Assembly: GCF_050624435.1 (NCBI RefSeq)
Contig: NC_134538.1
Span: forward strand, 117,636,437 to 117,700,436
From: Tenrec ecaudatus
Lineage: Eukaryota; Chordata; Mammalia; Afrosoricida; Tenrecidae
Direction of reading: 5' to 3'
Length of the DNA stretch: 64,000 bases
The first letter of the stretch is position 1. Each line of letters starts with the position of its first letter. Both the position numbers and the translations under genes were made by a program. Positions 1 through 11,203 of this stretch are shown piece by piece. The notes beneath the pieces are model-generated. The model was not told the origin of the DNA. It did not search any database and was given only the letters and a program-made list of their open reading frames with translations.

Positions 1-521
1 AACAAGCAGCCATCTAGCTCAGAAGCAGCAAAGCCCACATGGAAGAAGCACACCAGCCTGTGTGACCACAAACTGTTGAAAGGATCAGGTATCAAGCAGC
101 AACGAACAAAATGTCATATCATTGTAAAAGAGGGTGAGTGCAGAGTGGAAACTCAAAGCCCATCGGTAAGCAACTGGACACCCCTTACTGAAGGGCTGTG
201 GGAGGAGATGAGCCAGTCAGGGTGCAGGGTAGCAACGATAAACATATAACCTTCCTCTATTCTTAAATGCTTCCTCCCCACCACTTTCATGATCCCAATT
301 CTATCTTACAAATCTGCTAAACCAAAGGATGTACATTGTTACAGATTGCAACTGGGAACACAGGGAATCCAGGACAGATGACCCCTCAGGACCAGCGGTG
401 AGAGTGGTGATGCCTGGAGGGTGGAGAGAATGTGGGGTGGAAAGGGGGAAGTGATTACAAGAATCTGTATATGACGTTTTCCCTGTGGGATGGACAACAG
501 AGAAGAGGGCGGAGACACAGA
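1..521 (+). repeat. R1 long non-coding retroposon, 3' portion, cut by the window edge
   Basis: This matches the middle of the R1 family seen again at 9551, 12327, 26390, 41445 and 45257. Shared landmarks are a module with 'gccatctagctcagaagc' and 'cacatggaagaagcacacc', then the tract around 'cagggaatccaggacagatg'. It carries no protein: open frames here are unrelated from copy to copy. It stops where an RTE 3' tail begins near 522, so its own poly(A) end is missing. Confidence 0.8.
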
Positions 522-612
522 ACAGACATGAGGGTGGCACAAGGCAGCGCGGTGTTTTGTTCTGTTGTGCATAGGGTTGGTACGGTTGGAAGCTGACTGG
601 ATGGTACCCAAC
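522..612 (+). mobile_element. RTE LINE 3' tail fragment
   Basis: The run 'tgttttgttctgttgtgcat' followed by 'agggttggtacggttgg' matches, in sense orientation, the last part of the afrotherian RTE (consensus recalled from memory). The same sequence appears in antisense at several places in the window. It directly abuts R1. Confidence 0.6.
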
Positions 613-904
613 CACATACCAACAACTAGAAATCACCCTATGACAGTTCTCAAGTTACCGATCATTTGTAGGATTTATAGAAAATGTAGCTATCAGTTCT
701 GTAAGCCATATGAGTCTTTGTACACAAAGCACAACATATAAATGTGTAAAAAAAAATTCTGTATTCTGTCGTAACCAGGCAGAAAGCACCACTTCCTTCC
801 CTGTCTGCTTAGGACTCTGCAGGAGGCTGCCACAGCTGTGCAGACAAAAGACACTTCGAAGTCCTATTGGAGAGCAAGTATGATGGGTAAATATTATTTC
901 TGCT
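613..904. other. Unassigned intergenic DNA
   Basis: AT-rich sequence with one short poly(A)-like tract near 749. I see no gene, RNA or recognisable repeat. Confidence 0.4.
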
Positions 905-1065
905 CATTTATTGTTTTAAAACAGTTTTATTGACATATAATTTTACATACAATTCAGTGGTTTTAATATATTGCCAGGAATTGTGCATTTATCACCAAAA
1001 TAAATGTTAGAACATTTTTTATTCTTGTATCTATTATTGTATCCAGCCAACCTCCCCTGTCCTGA
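905..1065 (-). mobile_element. L1M-type LINE 3' end fragment
   Basis: The stretch with 'ttttattgacatataatttt', 'caattcagtggttttaatat' and a later 'tagaacattttt' is the antisense of the familiar 3' UTR of old mammalian L1 (L1M) elements. It is diverged and short, as expected for an insertion older than the placental radiation. Confidence 0.7.
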
Positions 1066-2049
1066 CCATAATTCCTTTAGCATTGCAGGAGAATGTGTAG
1101 GGAAGTTGCAGGCTTCCATCTTGCTAAATTGGCACATAGCTGCTCTGGGGCTCGGGTAGCCGCTAGAACTAACCATCACAACCTCAGACGTGTGGCAGAA
1201 AATCTTATAGGAAATCTGCAGATGCTGCAAAATGATAACTACTTTGATACTTTGCATCATATAAAACTGACAACAAATCTTAAAATGTAGCCTGTCTTTA
1301 TCACAACATATTTTATATGTGTAATAGAAATATTTAGAGTATATATAATCCCTAGATCAGTATTTATTTGACACTACATCAAATTAATTTACCTACTTTC
1401 ACACCATTTTAAGCAAGTGATTGTGTTTCTATTCTGTTGCTTTGAATAAACTTTTTACTTAAGATGCAGTAAATTGGACTGACTCCCCTCCCCCTAATAC
1501 CCCAATCTAACAACTTCCAGCCTTAAGTAACCTACTATGAAAACTAGCTTCCTTTATTTTAGCCAAGATGAAGACTACTCTTCTGCCCTGGACTCAAGGT
1601 CAGATTTTAGTCCCATGACCTGATGAAGCATCTCCAATTCCTGTTTTTACTCACTTTCCTGATATCATAAGGCTCAGATTTCCTTGTCTAGTTTTCTTAT
1701 CAAGGTTCATGCAGAATAACCCATGCTAAAACCTTCCTATGGTGATTGGAATATTCTCTTTGGACATTGTGTTAAACATTTATTAAAGACTAATATGATC
1801 CAGGTGTCTATAGTTAAAATACCAACAGCATTTATGACATATTTTACTGAGTTGGAAACAGTTGAGATAGATGGAGTTCAGTAAAAATGTGAACCTAAAT
1901 TACCTGTAGAACAAGCTAAATTCTATAAAGGAGGAAAAGGTGTAGGGATAATAGACTAAATTATTTTTATATCTCCTCAGTTATAAATATGTTAGTTGAG
2001 TAACAGCTCTCTCTGATTCCTGATACATATGGGAGCTACTTAATTGAAG
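1066..2049. other. Unassigned intergenic DNA
   Basis: About 1 kb of AT-rich sequence. The 65-codon frame at 1093-1290 shows no recognisable domain, signal or codon pattern and I do not call it a gene. Confidence 0.4.
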
Positions 2050-2800
2050 AGTTTTTGTTTGGTGCCATTGCATCGTATTCAAACGGCAATGACTCCATGT
2101 GAAACGAATGAAACGTGGCATTGTCCTGGGCCATGTTCACAGCCAGCCCCGTCTAGGGGGGAGTCCATTGTGGCAGTTACCATGTTAATTCATTTTACTG
2201 AGGCTCTTTCTCACTTTGTCTGACCTTCTACTTTTGCAAGCATGTCTTCTCTAGGGCCTGGTGCCGCTTGATAATCTAAAGAATAAGAGAAAAAGTTGCA
2301 CCAGCCTTGCTATGAATGAGTATTTTTCTTCTAAGACACTATTTTGTTTTTCTACCACCCTATGGTATGTTACATTTAATATTCCTTATCAATGCCATAA
2401 TTCAAGGACACAAATTATTCTTCAGACTTTCCTATTCATTGTGCATCTTTGGCTCAATAAAAGGTGAGGGAAATACAATGATTTGGTCAGACACATCTCT
2501 GTTCTCAAATCACCTCTTCACTTTATATTTTAAGCCATCTTTGGCACTAGATTTCCCAATGAAATACATCATTTGATTTCTTTTTAACCGCTGCTTCCAT
2601 GAGCACTGATTGCGGATCCAAGTAAAATTAAATATTTTAAAATCTCAATATGTTCCCAATTCATCATTATGTGCTCATTCTAGTTATGAGGATTTTTCTG
2701 TTCTTTATGTTGAAGTATAAATCATATTAGAGACTGGAGGTTTTGATCTTTAGTGAATAAATGCCTCTTCTTTTTCAGCAAGCAAAGACACCTTATCTAA
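2050..2800 (-). mobile_element. RTE LINE, 3' region, antisense
   Basis: Colinear with the 3' part of the afrotherian RTE read backwards. It begins in the 3' UTR near 2085, passes the 'accaccctatggtatgt' and 'ccataattcaaggaca' blocks around 2355-2410, and reaches the RT C-terminal region with 'tgcggatccaagtaaaatta' near 2610 and 'tcagcaagcaaagacacc' near 2777. It is heavily diverged and codes for nothing intact. Confidence 0.75.
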
Positions 2801-2917
2801 TATCACACATGATTAATGGATTGCTAAATTTGCTACTGTATGCTTTTTCATGTTGCCAAGAGCCAAGATTAATCCAGTGTCTCAAAGTACTCACTAAGCA
2901 TAAAAATTAGATAAATA

Positions 2918-3243
2918 GAGGAAAACCTCAGAGATATTGTGGATTTGGTTCCAAACAATGGAAATGATGTGACTGTAGCAACAAAGTGAGTCACACAAAT
3001 ACTTGTTGTGCCCAGAAAGTTATGTCTACTCTGTGCTCTGGGCTATTAACTATACAATGGCACTATGGAAGAATATAAAATATTCTGAGAATTACCAAAA
3101 TGTAATAAAGCGAGCATATGCTAAGGAAAAATACCACCGATAGACTTGCTCAATGCATGGTTCCCACATACCTTCAATTGCTAAAACCTGCTATATCTGA
3201 GAAGCATTCTAAAGCGGAGTGCACCTAAATGAAGCATGCTTAT
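2918..3243. mobile_element. Internally deleted Tigger1-like (pogo) DNA transposon
   Basis: Both ends resemble Tigger1, an old eutherian pogo-type cut-and-paste element. The left end reads 'cctcagagatattgtgg' then 'ttggttcca' and 'aagtgagtcacacaaatac'. The right end reads 'gagaattaccaaaatgtaat', 'gatagacttgctcaatgc' and 'accttcaattgctaaaacc'. The roughly 2 kb that would carry transposase is absent, leaving a MITE-like copy of about 325 bp. An AfroSINE lies immediately to the right. Confidence 0.75.
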
Positions 3244-3244
3244 A

Positions 3245-3350
3245 AGAAGCCCTGGCGGTGTTGTGGGCTAAGCATTGGAGGTCTAACCACAAAGCAGGTG
3301 GTTTAAACTCACTAGTTAAATGTGAGACTGTCTGCTACTATAAAAAGGGG
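3245..3350 (+). mobile_element. AfroSINE, 5' (tRNA-related) part
   Basis: Starts 'gaagccctggcggtgttgtg' and continues with 'ctaaccacaaagcaggtgg', the tRNA-derived head of AfroSINE with diverged A- and B-box-like segments. The 3' tail shared with RTE is missing or unrecognisable. Confidence 0.7.
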
Positions 3351-3830
3351 GTTAATTATGTATGCAATTGTGTGATATTTTGTTCACTCGGTGATTAAAG
3401 CAAAAATATTTATGAGACTGTACATTTGTGATTTGAACAAAAGAGAGAGTAAAAATCAGTACTGTAATCAAGAAGAAAAAATTTTTTTTGAACTAGACCC
3501 ATGATGACAAATTTCAGAAAAGGCAGCTGAGAGCCAAGATGAACAGATTGGGTTAGGGGACAGAAGGTGACTGCTTGTGAGAAAGATGTAGACAGAGCCC
3601 TTGGAACTTATTGTGTGTTCAGAAAGAAGCAAGGGCAGCCACAAGTACACAGTAGGTAGATTACTGTCCACACTATCGGTGTTTACTGAGGTTAAAAGCA
3701 TACCTCACAAACTCCCTGTTCAGCAGTCTATGTATTCTGCCTTCTCTTAAACAATAGCAGAATAATTAGATAGCAGCATGTTTTATATAGAAAATTTCCC
3801 ATTGTTGGATACTTTGATAGTTTTCCTGTA
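3351..3830. other. Unassigned intergenic DNA
   Basis: AT-rich sequence; no gene or repeat recognised. Confidence 0.4.
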
Positions 3831-3837
3831 TTGTGCT

Positions 3838-3974
3838 ATTGTAAACAATCCTGGAAAGAGCATTATATATATATATAAATGTTTTAATAAACTTAAAATT
3901 TATATATATATAAAACGCTCTTTCCAGGACTGTTTACAATATGTATATATAAATTTTAAGTTTATTTAAACATT
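3838..3974. repeat. Interlocked pair of AT-rich inverted repeats (A-B-A'-B')
   Basis: Arm A at 3838-3861 (containing 'gtaaacaatcctggaaagag') is complementary to A' at 3917-3940 with one mismatch over 24 bp. Arm B at about 3880-3910 (containing 'gttttaataaacttaaaatt') is complementary to B' at 3944-3974 with one mismatch over about 31 bp. TA runs separate the arms. B lies inside the A/A' loop while B' lies outside it, so the two hairpins exclude each other or form a pseudoknot-like fold. Confidence 0.85.
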
Positions 3975-3979
3975 TTTTC

Positions 3980-6299
3980 TGACATTCCCTAAAGAACCAG
4001 TGATACAATTGTGTTCATCCTATACCCATACATCAGTCAGCGAAACCTGTACAAACACCCACACACTCTTTGCACAAGACTGATAATATGTTGTGATAAA
4101 TGCGAACTCCCAGGAATCTGCTTTACTTACTTGCTGGGACTTCCACAGTAAAGGACACTCCAAATCTGATGGGAAAAACTTGTCGACAGGAAAGGAAAAT
4201 CAGCAAAGAAAACTGATTGCAATCGCTAGTGACCATGGAACAACCATGATGAAGACTGAGTGATTCATTAATTCAGTTAAAGATCATTCTCAAACACTTA
4301 TCTTTTAAGTACACAGTCAAAGGACTAATTCTTAACTGCAGTACTGCTGTGTCAGTGTGCCTTATACGACTTGATGTATATTACCATCATGTCCTGAAGC
4401 ATGATTCACATTCTCATTCACCAACAGCATGAAACTGACCATTTTCTAATTTGATTATTTATATTTTAGCAAATTTTTCAGCAGACTTGCTAATTCTTAT
4501 AGAAGAAAACTATTTTATTCTAGTTGTCATAATTTATCATCTTAATGTATGTATTGCTAACTGGAATTGTTTTCCTATCAAGTGCATATTTATTTCATTG
4601 CTTATTTATGCTACTGGAGAATTCACTCTGGTGAGTCCAGATGGTAGAGCCCCCATGACAGAGAAGACCTGCCTCACAGTGTATCCAGGATGGACATTGT
4701 TGTGGGTCTGACGGACTCACCTTGTCCTGTGGAATAGCCCGTGGGTTAGTGCTTCCAGGCAGCTCCAGGTCGACTGCACTGAAAGCAAAGTTTCAAGCCC
4801 CTTGTCAGACTTCTGGTTTTATTTAAGAGTATTGGGTTTTTTTCCACACAAAAGGTTTTTTTATTTTTTGGTTTGGGTTTCATTTTACATTTCAATTAAA
4901 TTAACCAATCTTTTAAAAATGTTTGGTGAGTGAGTTGGGTCTTTCTTACAAGAGATCCAGAATATAAGATTCTAAATGACAAAAGACATATTGGGAGGGG
5001 ATGAATGTGACCTGGTCCTAAGATACCACACCTGATTTACTTCGTGGATAAAAAGGAAGGCAACATCTATCTCTAGCTCCAAAATAGTAATGTGATTTTT
5101 TTAAACACAAGAAGTCTTGGTACATTTTTGTGTAAAGCCTGTGACTGGGCATTCAGCAGTCAGTTAAACGTCTATTCACAGTGCCATTGGGTGTGGTCCT
5201 CTTTCTATACCCACATGCTGAGACCTTCGCTGGCGATGACCAATATGGACCTAGCATTTGGTCCATTGTAAGGTCTTTGATCAATATCACAGCAAATTCC
5301 CATGAGTCAATGTGAGCCAGAATTAACTTTGTTACCTGGACGGGTATTTGACAAAAGAAGAAATTAATTAATCAAAGATTAGATTCAGCATTAAAGTAAC
5401 ATCTCTTAAATTTAATTAGCCCACTATAAGTCATTTTAACTGATACTGACAGAATATTATTATAACAATAGAAATGTTAATTAAATTGTACATAATGATA
5501 CACATGTATATTTTATATTAAACCCACATTCTTTTTTACTACAGATGGGTATAAATGTGCACCTAAACTATTATATTCACTTTATAGCAAGTGCCAACTA
5601 GATCCAGATGTAAGAAAACGAAGTGATAAAAGTTTAAGAAAATGGAATTCTTAAATAATATATACAACAATAGAACCCAGCTGTATGCGATTGCAAAAAA
5701 GAGCACACTAGAATAATTTTCCCCCACTTTATTATTATTATTGATGTAAAATGAGATTCAATACCCCACCTTAGTATTTTTCCTTGCCAGAATTGTACCA
5801 GATGGAAATTTTTTGTATAATTGAAAACATTGATTGGTATGCCCTTCTGTTAAAATATATTAATTCCAATATAATTCTACTTTCTTTTGTATCTCAGCAA
5901 CTGTTATTTTTCTTACTATGTAATGCCATGCATCTTTTCTGTCATGATGTCATACCATGTAACCCTTTCAACATAGCGCTTTATTCATTCTGTATCTGAC
6001 TGTTCCCCATAAAAAATCATATACGAGTTATATGCAGACAATAAACAGACACAAAGAAGATAACAAAAATGTAGTATAATGTTCTATTCTAACCAATTTA
6101 TGGAATAAGAAATTTAGAACATAGTAAAATTGGCAAGTCTTGCTATTAGATTCTTAAATTTATATTCATGGAAGATAATGCTAAATCCGGCGACATTAGA
6201 TGATTTTGAGGAAGGTCAGCAAATCAGGCGGATCTTCCCAAAGCTTGGCTGGTCATCCGCTGTCATGCCAAGGGATTGATCCCCCTCCTAGGGACCCCA
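3980..6299. other. Unassigned intergenic DNA
   Basis: About 2.3 kb of AT-rich DNA. Short open frames (for example 4451-4711 and 5784-5999) have AT-driven hydrophobic composition and no recognisable domain. I can place no known repeat here with confidence. Confidence 0.4.
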
Positions 6300-6630
6300 G
6301 GGCAAGCATGACAAAGCACTGCCTGCTCCCACGCCATCCTCAGCATCTTGGCTGTGTTTGAATCCACTGTTGCCACTACAATCCATCTTTGTAAATGTTT
6401 CCTCTTTCTCCTGACTCTAACTTACCAAGCATAATGTCATTCTCCAGAGATTGTTTGGTAAATTAGATGACATGTTCACAGTATATGAGTTAGTCTCTCC
6501 ATCCTTGCTTCTAAAGAGTCCTCTAACTGGGCCTTTCTCAATTCAGTTTTGTACATTATCCTGACATGGCAATTCAGAGCATGCTCAATATTCTTTGACA
6601 ATTCATAGTCCAGTTTTTGTTTACATGCTA
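6300..6630 (-). mobile_element. RTE LINE 3' end, antisense
   Basis: Contains the backwards-read RTE 3' UTR landmarks 'aagcactgcctgctccc', 'cgccatcctcagcatc', 'ttaccaagcataatgtcatt' and 'catgctcaatattctttgac'. It covers only the last few hundred bases of the element, the usual 5' truncation. Confidence 0.75.
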
Positions 6631-6640
6631 TGGAAGTCTA

Positions 6641-7010
6641 GGTTACCTATAGAAACAAAACTAGTGATGCTTTTCTATAAAGAAAGAATTCTGTATCACA
6701 AAACTGACTCACACAGTTGTTGAAAGGGTTAGGTCCAATTTGGTATGAGTCCATGGTTCAGATATTAAGCTGAAGGCTTTTATTATTCACAGAGCTACTG
6801 GGTTTGACAAAACAAGCGGCAGAAAGACACATCAGAAAGCAGGAAGATGAAGCAGGAAGGGGACACCCGGTGGATGCAGAGGTGGAGACATCCAAAGTAA
6901 GCATGCAAATGGCAGCCACAGATGGCAAGTGACTTGAGAACCAGACATAGGTCCAGACCAGCAAGAAGTTCTCCACAGCACCTAATTATACATGCAGAGC
7001 CTCACCCCCA
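6641..7010 (-). repeat. R4 interspersed repeat, first of two adjacent copies
   Basis: Shares 'gactcacacagttgttga', 'gttaggtcca' and 'aagctgaaggctttt' with the next copy at about 7075. Its start ('acctatagaaacaaaac') corresponds to the 'ttctctagag' end seen at 24633 and 51130. The family is unassigned; orientation is set relative to the start-like copy at 62525. Confidence 0.6.
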
Positions 7011-7074
7011 AAAAACATAATCAGGACCATGATTTGGGTAGGGGTGGCACTCCACCCTGATACTCTCACACATG

Positions 7075-7565
7075 CTTAACTCCTTCAGGAAAGAATTTTC
7101 TGTCAAGAGAGTAACTCACGCAGTTGTTGACGTTGTTAAGTTCAATGGGTCAGACGTTCAGCTGGAGGCTTTTGCTGACATGCATAGCTGCTAGGGCTGA
7201 CAAATCAAGAAGCAGAAACATCACAGGCTGGTGATAGCTGAAGCTGTTGAGTCAGCAAGTCAGGCTGGTGACTCCAAAGGTTGACTGGTACTATGGCTAG
7301 TCATCAGTGGAAATCCAGGAATCTGGGATCTATGCAATCATTACAGGATCCACCCCAGCTCCTTTTCTTCCCATATAATCTATTTAAATTAGAGTAGGCA
7401 ACACGCCTTAGGAAACTTCATTGGCATCAGGCTGATGAACTGAAAAAGGAGACTGTACACACTGCTTTGCTTCTCACAGCAGGTTTTGTGGAGTCGTTTA
7501 CATCTTGGTAGATCACATGAGGGAGGACTCAACTGACAAACAATGACACTGCAAGGTTAACACAA
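7075..7565 (-). repeat. R4 interspersed repeat, second adjacent copy
   Basis: Repeats the block at 6710-6800: 'agtaactcacgcagttgttg' followed by 'agctggaggcttttgctgac'. It continues through 'catcacaggctggtg' and 'cagcaagtcaggctgg'. This is either a local duplication or an independent insertion of the same family. Confidence 0.55.
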
Positions 7566-7828
7566 AGCCTAACTATCACAACATATATATGAGGCAACTG
7601 AAAATGACGATGACTTGAATGAGGATACCTTAGTGCTCTGATTGACATATTTAAAGCCGTTGAAATTCATCTTTCAATACCATCCATTCTTGGTCTTACG
7701 TTACTTCTTGAAATGGAAACACTGGCCAGTTATTTTTGCAATAGTGACTCTATATTCTTTCTACCTCTTTTTTCCTTAATATTACCCATAATATTTGACA
7801 TTTGAACATAAAGTCACTTAATAGTTCA

Positions 7829-8281
7829 GCTCAGGGCCTAGATTTTTTCTTCAGTTCTTACCATTTGAGAAACGTTGGGCAGGTTATTGCCTTTTGTTTT
7901 TCTCACGCCAGGTCGTTGCATATTTCATTAAAGGCTAGCCTTCGTGTTTTCAAGGTACTGCTTGACATTTTCTTTTCAGTTCCTTTACTTCACCATTTCG
8001 CCCATTTGTTTTACGTCCCCTACTCTCAAAATCAAGTCTCAGGGTGTCTTCTTGCAGCTATTTTGGTTTACCCTTTCTTACCCCGTGTCTTAGTAACCAT
8101 TTGCTTTCTTCATTCCTGCGTGATGCTTTTGATGTCATCCCACCACTGGCTTGGTCCTTGGTCACTAGCAATCAATGCAGCAAACGTACCTTTAAGGTGA
8201 TTTCTAATGCAAGTGGTATATCTTTTAGGGTCATATTTGGACTCTTGTGGACTTGTTATAATTTTTTGAAGCCCTAGTCCA
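7829..8281 (-). mobile_element. RTE LINE, endonuclease/RT linker region, antisense
   Basis: Colinear with the backwards-read RTE segment upstream of the RT: 'ttttttcttcagttctta', 'tgagaaacgttgggcagg', 'tttgcatat'-type block near 7915, 'cttggtccttggtcactagc' near 8149 and 'tcatatttggactcttgtgg' near 8232. It belongs 5' of the RT domain, yet a 3'-end piece follows it immediately, so the two are separate insertions or a rearrangement. Confidence 0.7.
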
Positions 8282-8284
8282 ACA

Positions 8285-8880
8285 CCATCCTTAATTTTCT
8301 TTCATGTTTGATTCGATGTATCCACTGTGCTAATTCATTTCTTTGAGTGACTTCTTCTCTTTTGATGACCATCTTACTTACCGAACATGATGTCTTTTTA
8401 CAAGGATTGATCTCTCTAATAATGTCCAAATTATGTGTCTCACCTGCTAGGTTTCTAAGGAGCATCCTGGTTATATTTTATTCAAGACATACGTGTTTGC
8501 TTATTCTGGCCATCTATTTTACTCATAATATTCTTTGCTAACACCACAATGCATATAAATAAATTCTTCTTCGGTCTTCTTTATTCACTCCCCTGCTTTC
8601 ATGTGGCTGTGAGGTGGTTGGAAATGCCACATGTGGATCAGACACACCTTGGTCCTCCAAGTGACATCTTTGCTCATTAACACTTTATATGAATTTTGAT
8701 TTCTTGATTACTATTTCCATAAGCATTGACTATGAATCCACATAAAATAAAATCCTTGATAACTTCAACATTTTCCCCATTTATCATAATATTTCTTATT
8801 TGACCATTCATGAGTATTTTTGTTTTATTTACACTTTTGCTTTCTGTATATTTAAGCTGTATTCCTTCATTCAACAGAAT
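8285..8880 (-). mobile_element. RTE LINE 3' region, antisense
   Basis: Starts in the RTE 3' UTR ('gtatccactgtgctaattca', 'ttaccgaacatgatgtc') and runs through 'ttcttcttcggtcttcttta' and 'aagtgacatctttgctcatt' to 'actatgaatccacataaaat' and 'ttccccatttatcataat'. Diverged with no intact frame. Confidence 0.75.
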
Positions 8881-9539
8881 ATATACATTAGTGTATGTCA
8901 AAAAGGAACTGCTCCCAAACCATAAAAATTTATGAAAATAAAAGTTTAAACTATGAAGCTATTGTTTCTTGACATATCCTCCATGTAGGTCATGCACTCT
9001 TAAAGCAGTTTTTCCATTGCACTAATCCCTCTCCCAATATTTCTTTACCCTCTGTTTCCATGCCCTCTGCCATGTCAAAATGCCAGTCTTGGCAGCCTTG
9101 AGGGACTTAAATCATATTCCTTTAAAAAGTTCTTAAAGTTATTAGACAAACAAGTATAGCGGTAAAAACAGGTATACAGGTATGAATGGTGGATGAGATT
9201 TCTAAAAGAAATCCTCTTGGGACATTCCTTGCTTCCCTTGAAGGATGAGCTTGGGCATTGTCTTGGTTAAAGAAATAATCATCTTTGCTCAACTTTCTTG
9301 ATATTGTTTATCACCATGCACTTTTCAATTTTATTAAAAGTTCTTCATAAAAGGCATTCATGTTTGTCCTAGGTCCTTCAAAAAAACATATCAAGATTAT
9401 CTATTTGGAAACCCCAAACCTTTTTGAGCTTAATTTAAATGATCTGTTCTAGTAGTATCGACTAAGTAGATCCTCTCAGAAGTCATTATTTTGGTTAGAC
9501 CCTACTTTCTGTATAGTAATGTAAACCCAACACTCATCT

Positions 9540-9550
9540 CTCATTATGAT
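9540..9550. repeat. Target-site duplication, left copy (R1)
   Basis: 'ctcattatgat' here and again at 11204-11214, bracketing the R1 insertion. Confidence 0.85.
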
Positions 9551-11203
9551 TTTTTTAAAACCATTTTATTGGGGACTCAAAACTCTTATCACAATCCATA
9601 CATACATCAATAGTACAAAGCACATTTTGACATTCAGTACCCTAATCATTCTCAAAACATTTGCCCTCTACTTAAGCCCCTGGCATTAGCTCCTCATTTT
9701 TTCTCCCTCCCCACTCTTCCCTCTCTCATGCCTTTAAGCCTTCAAGCCTTTAAGACCCCAGGAGCTATATCCCCTGATAGCCAGGCACCATCAGATTTCT
9801 TCACCACTTTTGCTTATGCACCCATTTGTCTTCAGCAATCATATCTGAGAGGTGAGCACATAATGATATGATTTTTTGTTCTTTGATGCCTGATAATTGA
9901 TCCTTTTGGCACCTCATGCTCATACAGGCTGGTGTGCTTCTTCCATGCAGACTTTGTGGCTTCTGAACTAGATAGTCGCGTGTTTACCTTCATGTCTCTA
10001 AGACCCTAGATGCTATATCTTTAGATAACCAGGCTCCATCAGCTTTCTTCACCACATTTTCTTATGTACCAGAGCTGTCTTCAAAGATTGTGTCAGGAAG
10101 GTGAGCATCATGGAATGCCAGTTTAGTAGAACAAGGTATTCTTGCATTGAGGGAGTACTTGAGCAGAAGCCCAATGCCCATCTTCTTCCTTAATACTAAA
10201 CCTATAAATATATGTGCCTAAATATATTTCCTCATCCTTTACATATGCACATGCCTTTGTTTAGACCTCTATAAATGCCCTTTGTCTCCTAGCTTTTTCC
10301 TCTGTTTCCTTTTACTTTCCTCTTGTCCCACTATCATGCTCAGCCTTCATTTGGGTTTAGAGTAATTCCTCTCGGTTACATTTTCCTTGATCACACCCTA
10401 CCAGGCCGCTTACACTCTCTTCGCCACTGATTTGTATCACTTGTTGTTCCCTTGTCCCTGAGTTTGTTAATACCACTTCCTTTCCCCCCACCTCTCCCTC
10501 TCCCATGTCCCCCAGAACTGTCAGTCCCTTTGTTTTCTCCTCCAGATTGTCCATCCAGTCTATCTTATTTAGACAGACCTGTAGAGATAATAACATGCAC
10601 AAAAACAAGACAGAGCAAAACCAAGCAACAAAAGAAAACAAAATAACAACAACAAAAAGCCAATGACAAAAATATAAAATAAAACCAACCTCCCCCCCCA
10701 CAACACAACAATAACAAAGAAAAGCCTGTAGTTAGTTCAATGACTGTTTGTTGGCTTTTAGGAGTGTTTTCTGATTGAGTCTGATAGGGTGCCAAGCCCT
10801 GGCCCCAAAGTTTATTTTTGGTATTTCCTGGGGACTTCATTGTTCTGTGCCCTGTAGTGATTTGCCTTGGTGTGGTTGGATCACATTGAGCGCAATACCA
10901 ACACTGTGTCTCCAGTGTTGTCCCCTAGAGGGCTATGGATCAGCGAGGGATGTCATGTCTCATACTGGGACTGGCCATATGGTCTTCTCTGTGGATTGGC
11001 TGCCTGAATGAGAATATCATCCTCAAGGATTTATGGGTCAAGATGTGCTCCACTCTCTCTTCCTCCCCCTTCATTTACTCCCCTGTGTTCTGATCTGACA
11101 TGTCCCTCTCCCTGACCTGCAACTTCAGTGCTGTCCTCTGAAGTAAATTCTTCTGGGAGGGAGGGGCAGCCATCCAAGTAGTTGGGATTGGGGCCAGCCC
11201 CAC
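9551..11203 (-). mobile_element. R1 long non-coding retroposon, 1.65-kb copy with target-site duplication
   Basis: The minus-strand 3' end is a poly(T) on the plus strand at 9551, followed by the antisense of the AATAAAATG-type R1 end. It then holds the pyrimidine-rich block, two copies of the internal 'cttctgagctagatgg'-type module (about 9740 and 9970), and a 5' block ending near 11203. Exact 11-bp flanking repeats set the boundaries. No frame is shared as protein with other copies, so the element looks non-coding. Poly(A) plus a target-site duplication fits L1-type integration (inference). Confidence 0.85.

Noticed and set aside
7829-8281. 132-codon frame at 7802-8200
   Set aside because: It is antisense to an RTE LINE; the true coding strand of the element is the minus strand.
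10357-11011. Several 64-114-codon frames on both strands
   Set aside because: All fall within the R1 copy at 9551-11203, in low-complexity or GC-skewed sequence.
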